From: Bog-473 sp036268485
GTDB taxonomy: Bacteria > Actinomycetota > Acidimicrobiia > Acidimicrobiales > RAAP-2
Reading direction: 5' to 3'
DNA length: 64,000 nucleotides
Assembly (NCBI GenBank): GCA_036268485.1
Contig: DATAUC010000012.1
Location: 1 to 64,000, forward strand
How positions within the stretch are numbered: position 1 is the stretch's first letter; every line of letters begins with the position of its first letter. The notes under the pieces were generated by a model that searched no databases, was not told the origin of the DNA, and worked only from the letters and a program-made list of their open reading frames with translations. Position numbers and translations under genes: made by a program. Shown here one piece after another: positions 32,934 to 41,806 of this stretch.

Positions 32934-33820
32934 TTCGACGACCGCCTCTGCAGGATTGAGTAGCCGACCATGACCACGGCGATCACGACAATGAGGCCGA
33001 AGCCCAGCGCCTTGCCCACGTTCTGCTGGCCGGCCAGGACGTTGCCGTTGAGGAAAGAGCCAATCTGAATGGAGGTCAGCGCGATGCTGCCGCTGGTCAG
33101 CGCCTCCGCCGTGGCGTAGGCCGAGAGGGCGCTGCCGAAGAGGAGCAGCACCCCGCCGAGGAAGGAGGGGAAGAGGACGGGGCCGCCCACAAAGCGCCAG
33201 TACTCCCAGCTGCGGGCCCCCATCCCTTCGGCCGCTTCACGCCAGGACGGGCGCAGGCCTTCGAGCGCGGGCGTGATGACCAGGATCATCAGCGGGATCT
33301 GGAAGTAGGCGTAGACGAGAGAGACGCCGATGAACGAGAAGAGCGTGAACCCGTGCTGGTACGGGTCGATGCCGAGCGTGTTGAGCCAGCTGGTCACGAT
33401 GCCGGTGGTGCCCAGCGTGGCGATGAAGAGGAAAGCCAACGGGACGCCGCCGAAGTTGGCGAAGACGCCCGACGCGGTGGAGACGATGCGCCGCAGCGCA
33501 TTGCCCTTCATGGTCAGGACGGCGTAGGCGATGACCACACCGGCCAGCCCTGGGACGATCGACGTCACCAGGGCCAGCTCGATGGTGGTCACGAATCCGT
33601 GGGCGTAGACCCCGTGGGAGGCGATGGAGATGTTGCTCCACGTCCACCCACCGGTGGGGCTTTGGAACGCCCCCACCACAACCGCCAACGCAGGCACGCC
33701 CAGAAACAGGATGGTGTAAACACCGAACGGCAGCAGCCCGAGGGCGGCGATGATGCTCGATCGGCGTTGCTTCCAGGTCCGGGGTTGCTCTGGGCTGACG
33801 GTGGTGGTGGTCACACTCAT
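32921..33820 (-). CDS. ABC transporter permease (first, PotB-like)
   Basis: A 299-residue permease with an EAA loop (WREAAEGMGARSWEYWRFV) and several hydrophobic spans (LGLLPFGVYTILFLGVPALA, IVVIAVVMVGYSIL). The start ATG at 33820 follows GGAGG directly and overlaps the binding-protein stop in an ATGA; an upstream in-frame start is less likely. The pair of distinct permeases is typical of the polyamine/iron/aminophosphonate transporter family. Confidence 0.9.
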   Translation of the reverse strand: MSVTTTTVSPEQPRTWKQRRSSIIAALGLLPFGVYTILFLGVPALAVVVGAFQSPTGGWTWSNISIASHGVYAHGFVTTIELALVTSIVPGLAGVVIAYAVLTMKGNALRRIVSTASGVFANFGGVPLAFLFIATLGTTGIVTSWLNTLGIDPYQHGFTLFSFIGVSLVYAYFQIPLMILVITPALEGLRPSWREAAEGMGARSWEYWRFVGGPVLFPSFLGGVLLLFGSALSAYATAEALTSGSIALTSIQIGSFLNGNVLAGQQNVGKALGFGLIVVIAVVMVGYSILQRRSSKWLH

Positions 33821-34947
33821 CCTCCGGTGGCCGCCGCCCACTTCTGCGTCACGAGCGTCTGCGCCGCCGTGAGTTGGGTCTGCGTCGGGAACTTCACGGT
33901 GCCCTTGGGGGCAGCCGGCAGTGCGGCGTAGGCCTTGGTGTCCACCGTCTTGTCCTTGACCAGCGAGGCCAGCTCAATCGGGCGGGCGGCACCTTGGAGC
34001 CACAGGTTCTGTCCGGTCACCGAGTAGAGGTACTCCTCCCAGAGGCGGGCGGCCGCCGGGTGCGGTGCCGTGGCGCTGATGGCCTGGCTGTAATAGGCGG
34101 CGTAGTGGCCGTCAGTCGGGATGACGATCTTCCATCCCGGCACCTGGCTGGCCACTTCGGACGCCTGCAGGTAGTCCCACCAGATGACGATGGGTGTCTG
34201 CCCGCTCTCGACGGTGGAAGCACCGGCCTGGACGGGAACGAAGTTCCCTTCCTGGCTCAGCTTCTGGAAGTAGTCGATGCCAGGCTGGATGTTGCCCAAC
34301 GATCCACCATTGGCCAACGCGGCGGCGTACACGGCGGAGAACGCCGCACTGGCCTGCGTCGGGTTGCCGTTGATGGCGACCTCGTTCTTGTACTCGGGCT
34401 TGAGCAGATCCTTGAACGACGTCGGAGGATCGGTGATCTTCTTGGAGTTGTAGCCGATGGCCACGAACCCGCCGTAGTCGTCCCACCAGTCAGCGTTGCT
34501 GGCCTTGGCAGTGGAGGGAATGCTGGCCCAGCTGGCCACCTTGTAGGGAGCGAGCAGACCGTCCTGGGCCGCCGTCACGGCGAACGAAGTGCCCATGTCG
34601 AGCACGTCGGGAGCGCGGGACTGACCCTTCAACTGGTTGACGGCGTTGATCTCGTCCTGGCTGCTGCCATCGGGGTTCTCCGAGGTGATCTTGATGCCGT
34701 ACTTCTTGGAGAAGTCCTTGATGATGTTGCCGTAGTTGGCCCAGTCGGCCGGCAGGGTGATGACGTTGAGCGTGCCTTCCTTCTTGGCCGCCTTGATCAA
34801 GCCGGACAGTCCGCCGAAGGCGGCGGCCGAGGTGGCCTTGGAGGGATTGACCGCCGCACCCGCCGTCGAGCTGACGATGCCGCTCAACGTCAGGCCCAAG
34901 GTCATCGCGGCCGCACCACTGACTATGGCGCGCGGACGTAGTTTCAT
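33817..34947 (-). CDS. ABC substrate-binding protein, aminophosphonate type
   Basis: A 376-residue exported binding protein of the extracellular family 1 type. The first 40 residues form a Sec signal peptide (MKLRPRAIVSGAAAMTLGL, cleavage near STAGAAV). There is no lipobox cysteine, so its anchoring is unclear for an actinobacterium. The mature part resembles PotD/PhnS folds (EINAVNQLKGQSRAPDVLDM). The start at 34947 follows GAAAGGAAA at good spacing. Ligand specificity is inferred from the two catabolic genes directly upstream. Confidence 0.88.
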   Translation of the reverse strand: MKLRPRAIVSGAAAMTLGLTLSGIVSSTAGAAVNPSKATSAAAFGGLSGLIKAAKKEGTLNVITLPADWANYGNIIKDFSKKYGIKITSENPDGSSQDEINAVNQLKGQSRAPDVLDMGTSFAVTAAQDGLLAPYKVASWASIPSTAKASNADWWDDYGGFVAIGYNSKKITDPPTSFKDLLKPEYKNEVAINGNPTQASAAFSAVYAAALANGGSLGNIQPGIDYFQKLSQEGNFVPVQAGASTVESGQTPIVIWWDYLQASEVASQVPGWKIVIPTDGHYAAYYSQAISATAPHPAAARLWEEYLYSVTGQNLWLQGAARPIELASLVKDKTVDTKAYAALPAAPKGTVKFPTQTQLTAAQTLVTQKWAAATGG

Positions 34948-34986
34948 TCGCTGTTTCCTTTCATAGGGATGCATCGGGACAATCGG

Positions 34987-35023
34987 ATCTGCCCATCAGG
35001 ATCTGCTCATCAGGATCTGCTCA
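34987..35023. repeat. Short tandem repeat, 14-bp unit, about 2.6 copies
   Basis: The unit ATCTGCYCATCAGG occurs at 34987-35000 and 35001-35014, followed by a nine-base partial copy to 35023. It spans the stop codon of the HAD gene and the gap before the binding-protein gene, and duplicates the HAD stop codon. It is probably slippage-derived. Confidence 0.75.
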
Positions 35024-35687
35024 GCACTCCAATGAGTTCTGAGATGCCGCCAATAAGATCTGTGTGCGGAGCCGCCAGCAGCGTCTCCTCGTCGTGGGCT
35101 CCGCTGAGCACACCGATGACGGCGCCGGCTCCGGCCCGACTGCCCGCCTCGAGATCGCTGGTGGTGTCCCCCACCACCACGACGGCGGCGGCGTCGGTGA
35201 CGCCCAGCCGTTCCATGGCGCCGAAGATCATGTCGGGCTCGGGCCGGCCGCGACCGCAGTCGGCCGGCGAGAGGGCCAGATCGATGAGGTCCCACCAACC
35301 CAGGGCCTCAATGAGCGCCTGGCGCGTGCTGGGGGCGAACCCGGTGGTGAGGCACACCCTGACGCCACGTCGCCGAAGTTCAGCGAAGGTCTCGACGGCC
35401 CCGGCCATGGGCTCGATGCGGCCCTCGGCCACGATGTTCTCGTAGGCCACGGCGAAGGCCTCGGTGGCCCGAACGGCCTCATCGGGACCAAGCAGGGCGG
35501 CGAAGACGTCGGCCTTGGACTGGCCCATGGTGTCGAGGACGTAGAGACGGGCCTGCTCGAAGCGGGCGCTGGCCGGATCGATACCGACCGTGGTCAAGGC
35601 GCTGGTGAACGCTTCATCCACCGCGCCGTCGTCCCGGACGGTGGTGCCGGCCATATCGAGGACGGCCAACGCGAAGGGGCCGATCAC
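35010..35687 (-). CDS. Phosphonatase-like HAD hydrolase
   Basis: A 225-residue HAD-superfamily hydrolase of the phosphonatase-like group (TIGR03351 type). The nucleophile motif is VLDMAGTTVRDDG (Asp11, with Ala13 where phosphatases have Asp), and MGQSK (Lys58) aligns with the Schiff-base lysine of phosphonoacetaldehyde hydrolase. Motif III/IV residues lie in GRGRPEPDMIF and VVVVGDTTSDLEAG. It would cleave the C-P bond of a phosphonoaldehyde made by the oxidoreductase encoded just upstream. The GTG start lies two bases after that gene's stop. Confidence 0.88.
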   Translation of the reverse strand: MIGPFALAVLDMAGTTVRDDGAVDEAFTSALTTVGIDPASARFEQARLYVLDTMGQSKADVFAALLGPDEAVRATEAFAVAYENIVAEGRIEPMAGAVETFAELRRRGVRVCLTTGFAPSTRQALIEALGWWDLIDLALSPADCGRGRPEPDMIFGAMERLGVTDAAAVVVVGDTTSDLEAGSRAGAGAVIGVLSGAHDEETLLAAPHTDLIGGISELIGVLSRS

Positions 35688-35689
35688 TT

Positions 35690-36802
35690 TCAGGCCACCC
35701 CCGCCGCGGTCAACGTGTCGGCCGCGATGGCCGGCGAACAGGTCATGCCGCGGCCACCGGGCCCGGTGACCAGCCACACGTCGGGCGCCACCTCTTCCCG
35801 GCCGCACACGCTGCCGTCGGTGCACTGGGCGTAGACGCCTTCCCAGCGCCGGGTCACCGGCGGCAGCGGTGCGCCCAAGAGACGCTCGGCCCGGGCCAGC
35901 AATTCGATGGACGGGTCCTCGGAGAGCGCGAAGTCGAACGGTTCGCCGTAGGCGTGGGTATCGCCGATGGTCAAGCCGCCGTCGGCCCGCTGCACCAGCA
36001 GCAGCTGGAGGTGATGGGCCGTGGCCACCTCGTTCTGGGCGCCGAGCGGATCCTGGGGCACCACCTCGTACGCCGGGTAGTAACGCAGGCTGTCGGCATC
36101 GGCCAACGCCGTGCTCAACGTCTGGGCCAAGGGGGCCGTCTCCATCATCTGCAGACGGACGCGGCGCAGGCGGTTGGCCAGTTGCTGCGCACCGGGTAGA
36201 TGATCGAAGGCGGCACCGGTGGCGATGACAACCAGGTCGGCCTCCCACCGCTCCCCGGTGGCGTCGATCACGGCGTGATCGTCCAGCGCCACCACGCGCC
36301 GGCCGGGGTGAAAGGCGTAGGACCCGCGGGCGTCCAGGTACTCCCGCATGGCGCCGAGAGCCCGACGGGGCTCGACCACGGCATCCTCGGTGCAGTGGAG
36401 GGCTCCCGCCGTCTCGCCCCGTACGGCCGGATTGACCGCCGGCACGTCTTCCGGTTCCACAAAGGTGATGGAGCGCACCGCGGCGTCGGGATGCTGCGCG
36501 AACTCCTGCATGACCTTGCGCTCGCCGTCGTTCTGCGCCACCGTCAACGACCCGTCGGGCCGGAAGCCAATGCCGGCGATGTCGTCACCGATCTCTTCCC
36601 AGCGGTGGCGCGAACGCTGCGCCGCATGGAGCTCGGCTCCGGTGCGCCGACCGCTGACCCAGATCAATCCGAAGTTACGGACCGAGGCGCCGGTGGGTCC
36701 GGCGTCGGCTTCGAGGTGCTGCACGGAGAAGCCGGCTCGGGTGAGTTCGATGGCGTGCCAGGTTCCGAGAATCCCGCCACCGGCCACCACCGCTCGCTTC
36801 AC
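35690..36802 (-). CDS. FAD-dependent oxidoreductase, aminophosphonate type
   Basis: A 370-residue D-amino-acid-oxidase-like flavoprotein (TIGR03364 type). The N-terminal dinucleotide fold is AVVAGGGILGTWHAIELTR, and the C-terminal FAD contact is VTGPGGRGMTCSPAIA. This subfamily is known for its synteny with phosphonatase-like hydrolases and is thought to oxidise an aminophosphonate to the aldehyde with loss of amine; the gene order here fits exactly. It heads the operon. The start is GTG 36802, with a GATACT -10 six bases upstream. Confidence 0.87.
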   Translation of the reverse strand: MKRAVVAGGGILGTWHAIELTRAGFSVQHLEADAGPTGASVRNFGLIWVSGRRTGAELHAAQRSRHRWEEIGDDIAGIGFRPDGSLTVAQNDGERKVMQEFAQHPDAAVRSITFVEPEDVPAVNPAVRGETAGALHCTEDAVVEPRRALGAMREYLDARGSYAFHPGRRVVALDDHAVIDATGERWEADLVVIATGAAFDHLPGAQQLANRLRRVRLQMMETAPLAQTLSTALADADSLRYYPAYEVVPQDPLGAQNEVATAHHLQLLLVQRADGGLTIGDTHAYGEPFDFALSEDPSIELLARAERLLGAPLPPVTRRWEGVYAQCTDGSVCGREEVAPDVWLVTGPGGRGMTCSPAIAADTLTAAGVA

Positions 36803-36808
36803 GCCGGC

Positions 36809-36834
36809 AGTATCACATTCGAATTCTTGAATTC
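36809..36834 (-). promoter_or_regulatory. Promoter and operator-like repeat of the aminophosphonate operon
   Basis: GATACT (36809-36814) lies six bases before the GTG start, matching the leaderless spacing with one mismatch to TANNNT. Just upstream, GAATTC-TT-GAATTC (36821-36834) is a palindrome with 6-bp arms placed between the expected -35 and -10. It is a candidate operator for an unidentified regulator. Confidence 0.5.
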
Positions 36835-36904
36835 CTATCGATGTAACGCAACGGCGACAACAATTCTTCTCGGCGCCGCAAAGCGATCACGCAGTTCGCG
36901 ATCG

Positions 36905-37612
36905 TCACCGATTCGTCACGAGCACAGCCTCTCGAATCGCGTCGGCGGCCTCCCAGGGCCGCTCTTTTCCGAAGATGGCGCTGCCCGCCACGAAGACGTT
37001 GGCGCCGGCGGCGGCCGCGTCGGGTGCGGTGCGGACGTCGATACCACCGTCGACCTCGACGTCAACCGACAGGCGGTCGTGATTGATGATGCGGCGCACT
37101 TCGCGCACGGTCGACATGACCTCGGGCATGAAGCTCTGCCCGCCGAATCCGGGGAACACCGTCATGCAGAGCACGAGGTCGATCTGGTCCAGGAACGGGA
37201 TGACGGCGCCGGGTGAGGCGTCGGGATTGAGGGCCAGACCCACTCGTAGGCCGAGCTCGCGCATCTGGGCGATCAGTTCGCCGGTACCGCCCACTTCCAC
37301 GTGCACGGTGCAGCCGTCGGCCCCGGCCTCGGCGAAGGCGGCGAGGTACTTCTCCGGGTTGGTCATCATGAGGTGGCAGTCGAAGAAGAGCGGGCTGTGC
37401 CGCCGCAAGGAAGCCACCACGGGCGGGCCCAGGGTCAGGTTGGGCACGAAGTGGCCGTCCATCACATCGACGTGCAGCCATTCCGCCGCGGCCGACACCT
37501 CCCCCACCTTCTCGGCCAGCAGGCCGAAGTCAGCCGCCAGGAGGGACGGGGCGATACGGATAGACCCCACGGGACCGGGGTCGGGCGACCGGTGCGGCTG
37601 TTCGGGACTCAT
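36905..37612 (-). CDS. rpe: Ribulose-phosphate 3-epimerase
   Basis: Interconverts ribulose 5-phosphate and xylulose 5-phosphate in the pentose phosphate pathway. The 235-residue TIM barrel has the metal/catalytic sites RIAPSLLAADF, HVDVMDGHFVPN, DCHLMM and VDGGID. The N-terminus has a short Pro-rich extension of about 15 residues. It follows the methyltransferase by three bases and ends the long housekeeping cluster. The 102 bases downstream hold only the promoter of the next operon. Confidence 0.96.
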   Translation of the reverse strand: MSPEQPHRSPDPGPVGSIRIAPSLLAADFGLLAEKVGEVSAAAEWLHVDVMDGHFVPNLTLGPPVVASLRRHSPLFFDCHLMMTNPEKYLAAFAEAGADGCTVHVEVGGTGELIAQMRELGLRVGLALNPDASPGAVIPFLDQIDLVLCMTVFPGFGGQSFMPEVMSTVREVRRIINHDRLSVDVEVDGGIDVRTAPDAAAAGANVFVAGSAIFGKERPWEAADAIREAVLVTNR

Positions 37613-37615
37613 GCC

Positions 37616-38422
37616 CTAGGTGAACCGGGCCCAGCACAAGATGCGCCGGAACCCGTAGAAGTAGGGCTCACGATCACCAAGCTCCTCGAGCAGACGTTCC
37701 CGGTAGCGATCGACGAAAGCCTCGAAAAGCTCGGGGGTCAACCGTGTCCGGTACGGGGTGAGCAGCGACCCCATGACCCACTCGACCACGTCCTCGGTCG
37801 AGGAGAGTTCGTGGCCGTAGACCTCCATGCGGACGACCTGATCCTGGGCGCCGAGCTCGTAGAGCAGGTCGGCGTAAATCTCCGGGGACAGCACGTAGCG
37901 ACCCCTGTCTGCGGGCACGTCACCGTCGAGCGCATCGAAGAACGGCGACTCGTTGGCCACCTGCCGGGCGATGAGGTGGGAAGGGTGGCGGAAATTGGAA
38001 GGCACTTGAAAGGCCAACTGGCCGCCGGGACCGAGCGCCGTGCGCATGCGGGCCAGCAGGCTGAGATGGTCGTCGATCCACTGCAAGGAAGCGTTGGCGA
38101 ACACCAGGTCGAGTCCTTCGCCCAACCACGTGGCGATGTCGCCCGAGGCGAAGGACAAGCCTTGGACCTCGGCGTGGTCAGCCGTGGCCCGGGCCAGCAT
38201 GGCGTCGGAGGAATCCACGCCGACCGACTCCGCCGCTTGGAGCTGCTCGTGCAACACCACGGTCAGGTCGCCCGTCCCACAACCCAGGTCCACGATGCGA
38301 CCGTTGGGCACCGGCTCGCAGAGTGCCAGCAGGTCGTCGAAGGGCTCGCGGCGTTCGGCCCGGAACCGTTCGTACTGGTCGGGGTTCCACCCGTCAATGG
38401 GGGTCACGGTCACCGCACCCAT
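37616..38422 (-). CDS. Trans-aconitate methyltransferase-like protein
   Basis: A 268-residue class I SAM-dependent methyltransferase. SAM motif I is RIVDLGCGTGDL, followed by VGVDSSDAML and LVFANASLQWI. The opening DGWNPDQYERF matches the YxxxQYxxF-like start of trans-aconitate 2-methyltransferase (Tam), which protects against spontaneously formed trans-aconitate. The start ATG at 38422 is two bases after the fmt stop. Other small-acid methyltransferases share these motifs, so the substrate is tentative. Confidence 0.82.
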   Translation of the reverse strand: MGAVTVTPIDGWNPDQYERFRAERREPFDDLLALCEPVPNGRIVDLGCGTGDLTVVLHEQLQAAESVGVDSSDAMLARATADHAEVQGLSFASGDIATWLGEGLDLVFANASLQWIDDHLSLLARMRTALGPGGQLAFQVPSNFRHPSHLIARQVANESPFFDALDGDVPADRGRYVLSPEIYADLLYELGAQDQVVRMEVYGHELSSTEDVVEWVMGSLLTPYRTRLTPELFEAFVDRYRERLLEELGDREPYFYGFRRILCWARFT

Positions 38423-38424
38423 GT

Positions 38425-39306
38425 TTAGTCGCTGTCGAGGCGCTCCCCAACCGTGGGCCGCACGCCCCGGACCCAATCCTCGGCTGCCATGGGGGTCCGG
38501 CTTTCCGGCTGGACCATCCGCAGGCGCAGCTGGCCCTGGCCCGTCCCGACGATCGTGCCCTCCAGGCGGCCCGGAGGCAGGTCGACGCCCTCGTCATTGA
38601 GCACCTCGGCCCCCAGCACACCCAGGCGACGGCCCCGAAAGGTGGTCCAGGCCCGGCCCAACCGGATGACCCGGTGCAGCTGGACCGCCGGCTTGTCCCA
38701 ACGCAGGTGCAGGTCGCTGGTGGAGATCTTGTCGGCCGTGGTCGGCTCCCCTTCCTGGGGCACCGGGACCGGCAGACCGGCCGCCCCGCCGGCCAAGAGC
38801 TCGACCAGCAGGTCGCAACCGACGGCCACCAGGGTGAGGCGCAACGACTCCAGGTCGGTGTCGTCGTCGAGGGGCACGGTGCGGCGTGCGTAGACGGGCC
38901 CGGTGTCGAGCCCCTCCTCCACCTTCATGAGGCACACTCCGGTCTCGCCGTCGCCGGCCAGGATGGCCCGCTCCAACGGGGCGGCCCCGCGCCAGCGAGG
39001 CAACAGAGAGAAGTGCACGTTGACCATCGGGAGTTGGGCCAGCAGACCGGCCGGGATGATGCGGCCGTAGGCCACCACCACGCCCAGCTCGGCTCCGACA
39101 CTCAGCGCATCGTCCATGGCGTGGCTGACGGGGATGCCCAATTCGAGGGCGGCCTCCTTGACCGGGCTCGGAGTCTCTTCCTTGCCACGCCCCCGTCGCC
39201 GATCGGGCCGGGTCACGCACAGGGCGACGTCGTGGCCAGCGGCCACCAGCGCCCGTAAGGGGTCGACCGCCATGCCGGGGGTGCCGAGAAAGACGAGGCG
39301 GGCCAT
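38425..39306 (-). CDS. fmt: Methionyl-tRNA formyltransferase
   Basis: Formylates the initiator Met-tRNA using 10-formyl-tetrahydrofolate. The 293-residue protein begins MARLVFLGTPG and has the folate/catalytic motif VNVHFSLLPRWRGAAP with Asn and His, the catalytic Asp in GLDTGPVY, and a C-terminal tRNA-binding OB-like domain. It lies downstream of def, a common pairing because Def removes the formyl group. ATG 39306 is preferred to one three codons upstream. Confidence 0.96.
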   Translation of the reverse strand: MARLVFLGTPGMAVDPLRALVAAGHDVALCVTRPDRRRGRGKEETPSPVKEAALELGIPVSHAMDDALSVGAELGVVVAYGRIIPAGLLAQLPMVNVHFSLLPRWRGAAPLERAILAGDGETGVCLMKVEEGLDTGPVYARRTVPLDDDTDLESLRLTLVAVGCDLLVELLAGGAAGLPVPVPQEGEPTTADKISTSDLHLRWDKPAVQLHRVIRLGRAWTTFRGRRLGVLGAEVLNDEGVDLPPGRLEGTIVGTGQGQLRLRMVQPESRTPMAAEDWVRGVRPTVGERLDSD

Positions 39307-39371
39307 CCCCTTCACCGTAGGGCAGGCGCCAGCGGCCCTTTGAGGGAGCGGGACGGTCGGGGCTGTCGGGC

Positions 39372-39905
39372 TTACTTGGTGAAGAGGTTGGTCAGACCGT
39401 CCGGGTCGTTCACCGGCAACTGCAGGGCGCGGCTGCGCAAGATCTTGAGCGCTTCCTTGCGCTGGTCCTCGTTCAAGCGTTCAACCAGCAGGATGCCGTC
39501 CAGGTGATCCAGCTCGTGCTGGAAGACCCGGCCCTCCAATTCCGAGGCCTCAATGGAGATCTCGTTGCCCTGGAGGTCGAGACCAACCAGGTGCACGGCG
39601 TTGGGCCGCACGATGTCCCAGCTGAGGCCGGGCACCGACAGGCACCCTTCGTCGTAGGTCCATTCGCCGTCGCTTTCCACGATGCGCGGGTTGATCACCG
39701 TGCGCGGGCCGTCGCCGATGTCGTAGACGAAAATGCGGCGCTGCACGCCCACCTGGTTGGCGGCCAGGCCGGTGCCCGGCGCGTCGTACATCGTCTCGAT
39801 CATGGAGTCGACCAACGAGGCCACCTTGCCGTCGATCTCCTCGACTTCCCGGGTGCGCTCTTTCAGGACGGGGTCCCCGTATTGGCGAATGGTCAGGCTC
39901 GACAC
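39372..39905 (-). CDS. def: Peptide deformylase
   Basis: Metallo-hydrolase that removes the N-formyl group from new proteins. All three motifs are intact: GTGLAANQVG, EGCLSVPG (metal Cys) and QHELDHLDG (two metal His and catalytic Glu). The 177 residues fit the type 1 enzymes. The start is GTG 39905, with TAGAAT exactly six bases upstream, so it probably has its own leaderless transcript although it follows priA on the same strand. Confidence 0.97.
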   Translation of the reverse strand: MSSLTIRQYGDPVLKERTREVEEIDGKVASLVDSMIETMYDAPGTGLAANQVGVQRRIFVYDIGDGPRTVINPRIVESDGEWTYDEGCLSVPGLSWDIVRPNAVHLVGLDLQGNEISIEASELEGRVFQHELDHLDGILLVERLNEDQRKEALKILRSRALQLPVNDPDGLTNLFTK

Positions 39906-39911
39906 ACACCC

Positions 39912-39917
39912 ATTCTA
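39912..39917 (-). promoter_or_regulatory. -10 element of a leaderless promoter (TAGAAT)
   Basis: TAGAAT, a five-of-six match to TATAAT, lies six bases before the GTG of def in the 59-base gap after priA. Confidence 0.6.
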
Positions 39918-39964
39918 CCGAGGCGAATCAGGGGTTCGTGCTCTGTCGCGACTCCGGCGGGTGC

Positions 39965-41758
39965 TCAGATGGCCTGAGGATCGACGGCGATGCGCAGACC
40001 GCGGCCCGGCGGACGGGGTACCTCAGCCAGGAGATCACACAGGGCGTTGTGATCGGCGGCCCGAACCAGGTGGCGCCCGTCGGGCAGTTCGGTGACCGAA
40101 ATGCCGCGGTCTGAACCGGCACCGCGGAGGGCGACAAGATACGGCGGGGCCAGTGGTCCCGACACAGCGGCCAGCGCGGCGAAGGGCGGCAGGCCGGCGA
40201 CCTGACGCATGGTGGCGTCGTCATCGAGCACTTCGGACAGGTCACCCCGGGCCGCGCTGGTGAGTACCAGATGATCGGGCACCCGCGTCTGCACCAGCAC
40301 CCGGGCCGATGAGGGGCCGGCCCGTCTGGGCCCGACCAGGCGGGAGGCGCGCACCAGCAGGGCCAACGTCTCGTCGGTGGCGCTGAAGCGAGCGGCCAAC
40401 AGATGGAGGTCAATATCGAGGAAGGCGACGGCGGCGGCCCGGCGCACCCGGTGCAGCACGGCCTCGGTCCCGATCAGGACGGGTGACTGGGGCAGATCGC
40501 CGTCCGCCACGGCCCCGGTGACCTCACCGGCTTCGACCCCGAGCAGGGCGGACAATTCCTCGCGCAACCGGCTCACGCCGACGCGCAGCGTTTTCATGCG
40601 GAGACGACCACAGGCGGCGCAGACCATGGGGCGCTCTTCGTGGCAGCGCGGACAGCGCAAGCCACCCTCGACCTGGTGGACGGCCGCACCGCAGGCCGCG
40701 CACTGGGCCAGTTCCCCGCAGTGGACGCAAGCCAGCAGGCGGGCTCGGCCGGTCCGGTTGAACACACAGACCAACGGACCACGCTCGCGCCGCGTCCCCT
40801 CCTCGTCGAGCACGGATCGAGCCAGGCGAACGAACTCCTCGGAGAACAGGCCCAGACGTGGATCGGCTCCCCGCCGATCCACGCATTCGATGGCGGGCCA
40901 ACCCGCTCGCTCCTCCGACGCCGACATCGTGAGCGTCTCTCTCCCGTGGCGTACCACGGCGGGTGGACACGGTGAGGTGAGCAGACAGGGCACGCCCTGA
41001 CGACGGGCCCGTTCGACCGCCACCTCGACCGCACTGTAGGTGGGGCTGCTTTCTTCGATGTAGGCCTCGTCGTGCGCATCGAGGACGACCACCGCGGCCA
41101 GACTTGGCAGCGGCGCCCACGCCCCCACGCGCGTGCCTACCGCCACCGGCCAACCCGCCCGGGCTTCATCCCAACGGGTTGTCGCCCCGTAGCCCCGGCG
41201 CACCAGGCGCTCGGTCAGGCGTTCGGCCCAGCCCAGCGACGGCACCAGTACCAGGACCCCGCCCTCCCGGGTGGACACACTCGGATCGTCGAGCACGGCG
41301 GTGACCAGATCCAACAGGTCCGTAGTCGGAGCGATGCGCAGCACCGAGGTTTCTGTCTTAGCGAGCGCTCCCGTGGCCAGGTCGATGAGTGAACTGCTGG
41401 CAGATGGTGCTTGGCCCGAGCTCGAGGGCCCGGGGGCTGACGCCGGCAGCCGGCGCACCACCTGGGCGGGTGAGGCCGCCCCTAAGAAGAAGGACACCGG
41501 ACCGGCCCAGCGCCAGGCCGCCCACTCCACCAGCTCGACGACGGAGGCCGGGGGGCCCCAACCCGACCACGTCTTGAGTGGCTGTACGGCGATGCCGGCC
41601 GGCGGTTCCACATCGTCCTCGACCACCCAGCCGCCGACCCGCCGGCCATGCAGGACGACCCGTACCCGCGTGCCGACGGCGATCTCGTCATGCCACGAGT
41701 CGGGGACGGCGTAATCGAAGGGCTTGGCCAGCGCGGCCACATCGGTGCGCACGCGCAC
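39965..41758 (-). CDS. priA: Primosomal protein N' (PriA), ATPase-degenerate
   Basis: A 597-residue PriA homologue. The N-terminal 3'-DNA-binding domain (DVAALAKPFDYAVP, GTRVRVVLHGRRVGGWV) and the paired zinc fingers (CVHCGELAQCAAC, CPRC, CAAC) are clear. The helicase motifs are eroded: the Walker A segment reads TETSVLRIAPTTDLL, without GKT, and the DEAH box is DAHDEAY. This matches actinobacterial PriA proteins, which are thought to lack helicase activity yet keep a replication-restart role. The start is one of two near GTGs. It follows metK by 48 bases. Confidence 0.9.
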   Translation of the reverse strand: MRVRTDVAALAKPFDYAVPDSWHDEIAVGTRVRVVLHGRRVGGWVVEDDVEPPAGIAVQPLKTWSGWGPPASVVELVEWAAWRWAGPVSFFLGAASPAQVVRRLPASAPGPSSSGQAPSASSSLIDLATGALAKTETSVLRIAPTTDLLDLVTAVLDDPSVSTREGGVLVLVPSLGWAERLTERLVRRGYGATTRWDEARAGWPVAVGTRVGAWAPLPSLAAVVVLDAHDEAYIEESSPTYSAVEVAVERARRQGVPCLLTSPCPPAVVRHGRETLTMSASEERAGWPAIECVDRRGADPRLGLFSEEFVRLARSVLDEEGTRRERGPLVCVFNRTGRARLLACVHCGELAQCAACGAAVHQVEGGLRCPRCHEERPMVCAACGRLRMKTLRVGVSRLREELSALLGVEAGEVTGAVADGDLPQSPVLIGTEAVLHRVRRAAAVAFLDIDLHLLAARFSATDETLALLVRASRLVGPRRAGPSSARVLVQTRVPDHLVLTSAARGDLSEVLDDDATMRQVAGLPPFAALAAVSGPLAPPYLVALRGAGSDRGISVTELPDGRHLVRAADHNALCDLLAEVPRPPGRGLRIAVDPQAI

Positions 41759-41806
41759 GATGCGGCGACCGGTCGTCGTGCTCCCGGTCAGATGTGGCTC
41801 GACCGT

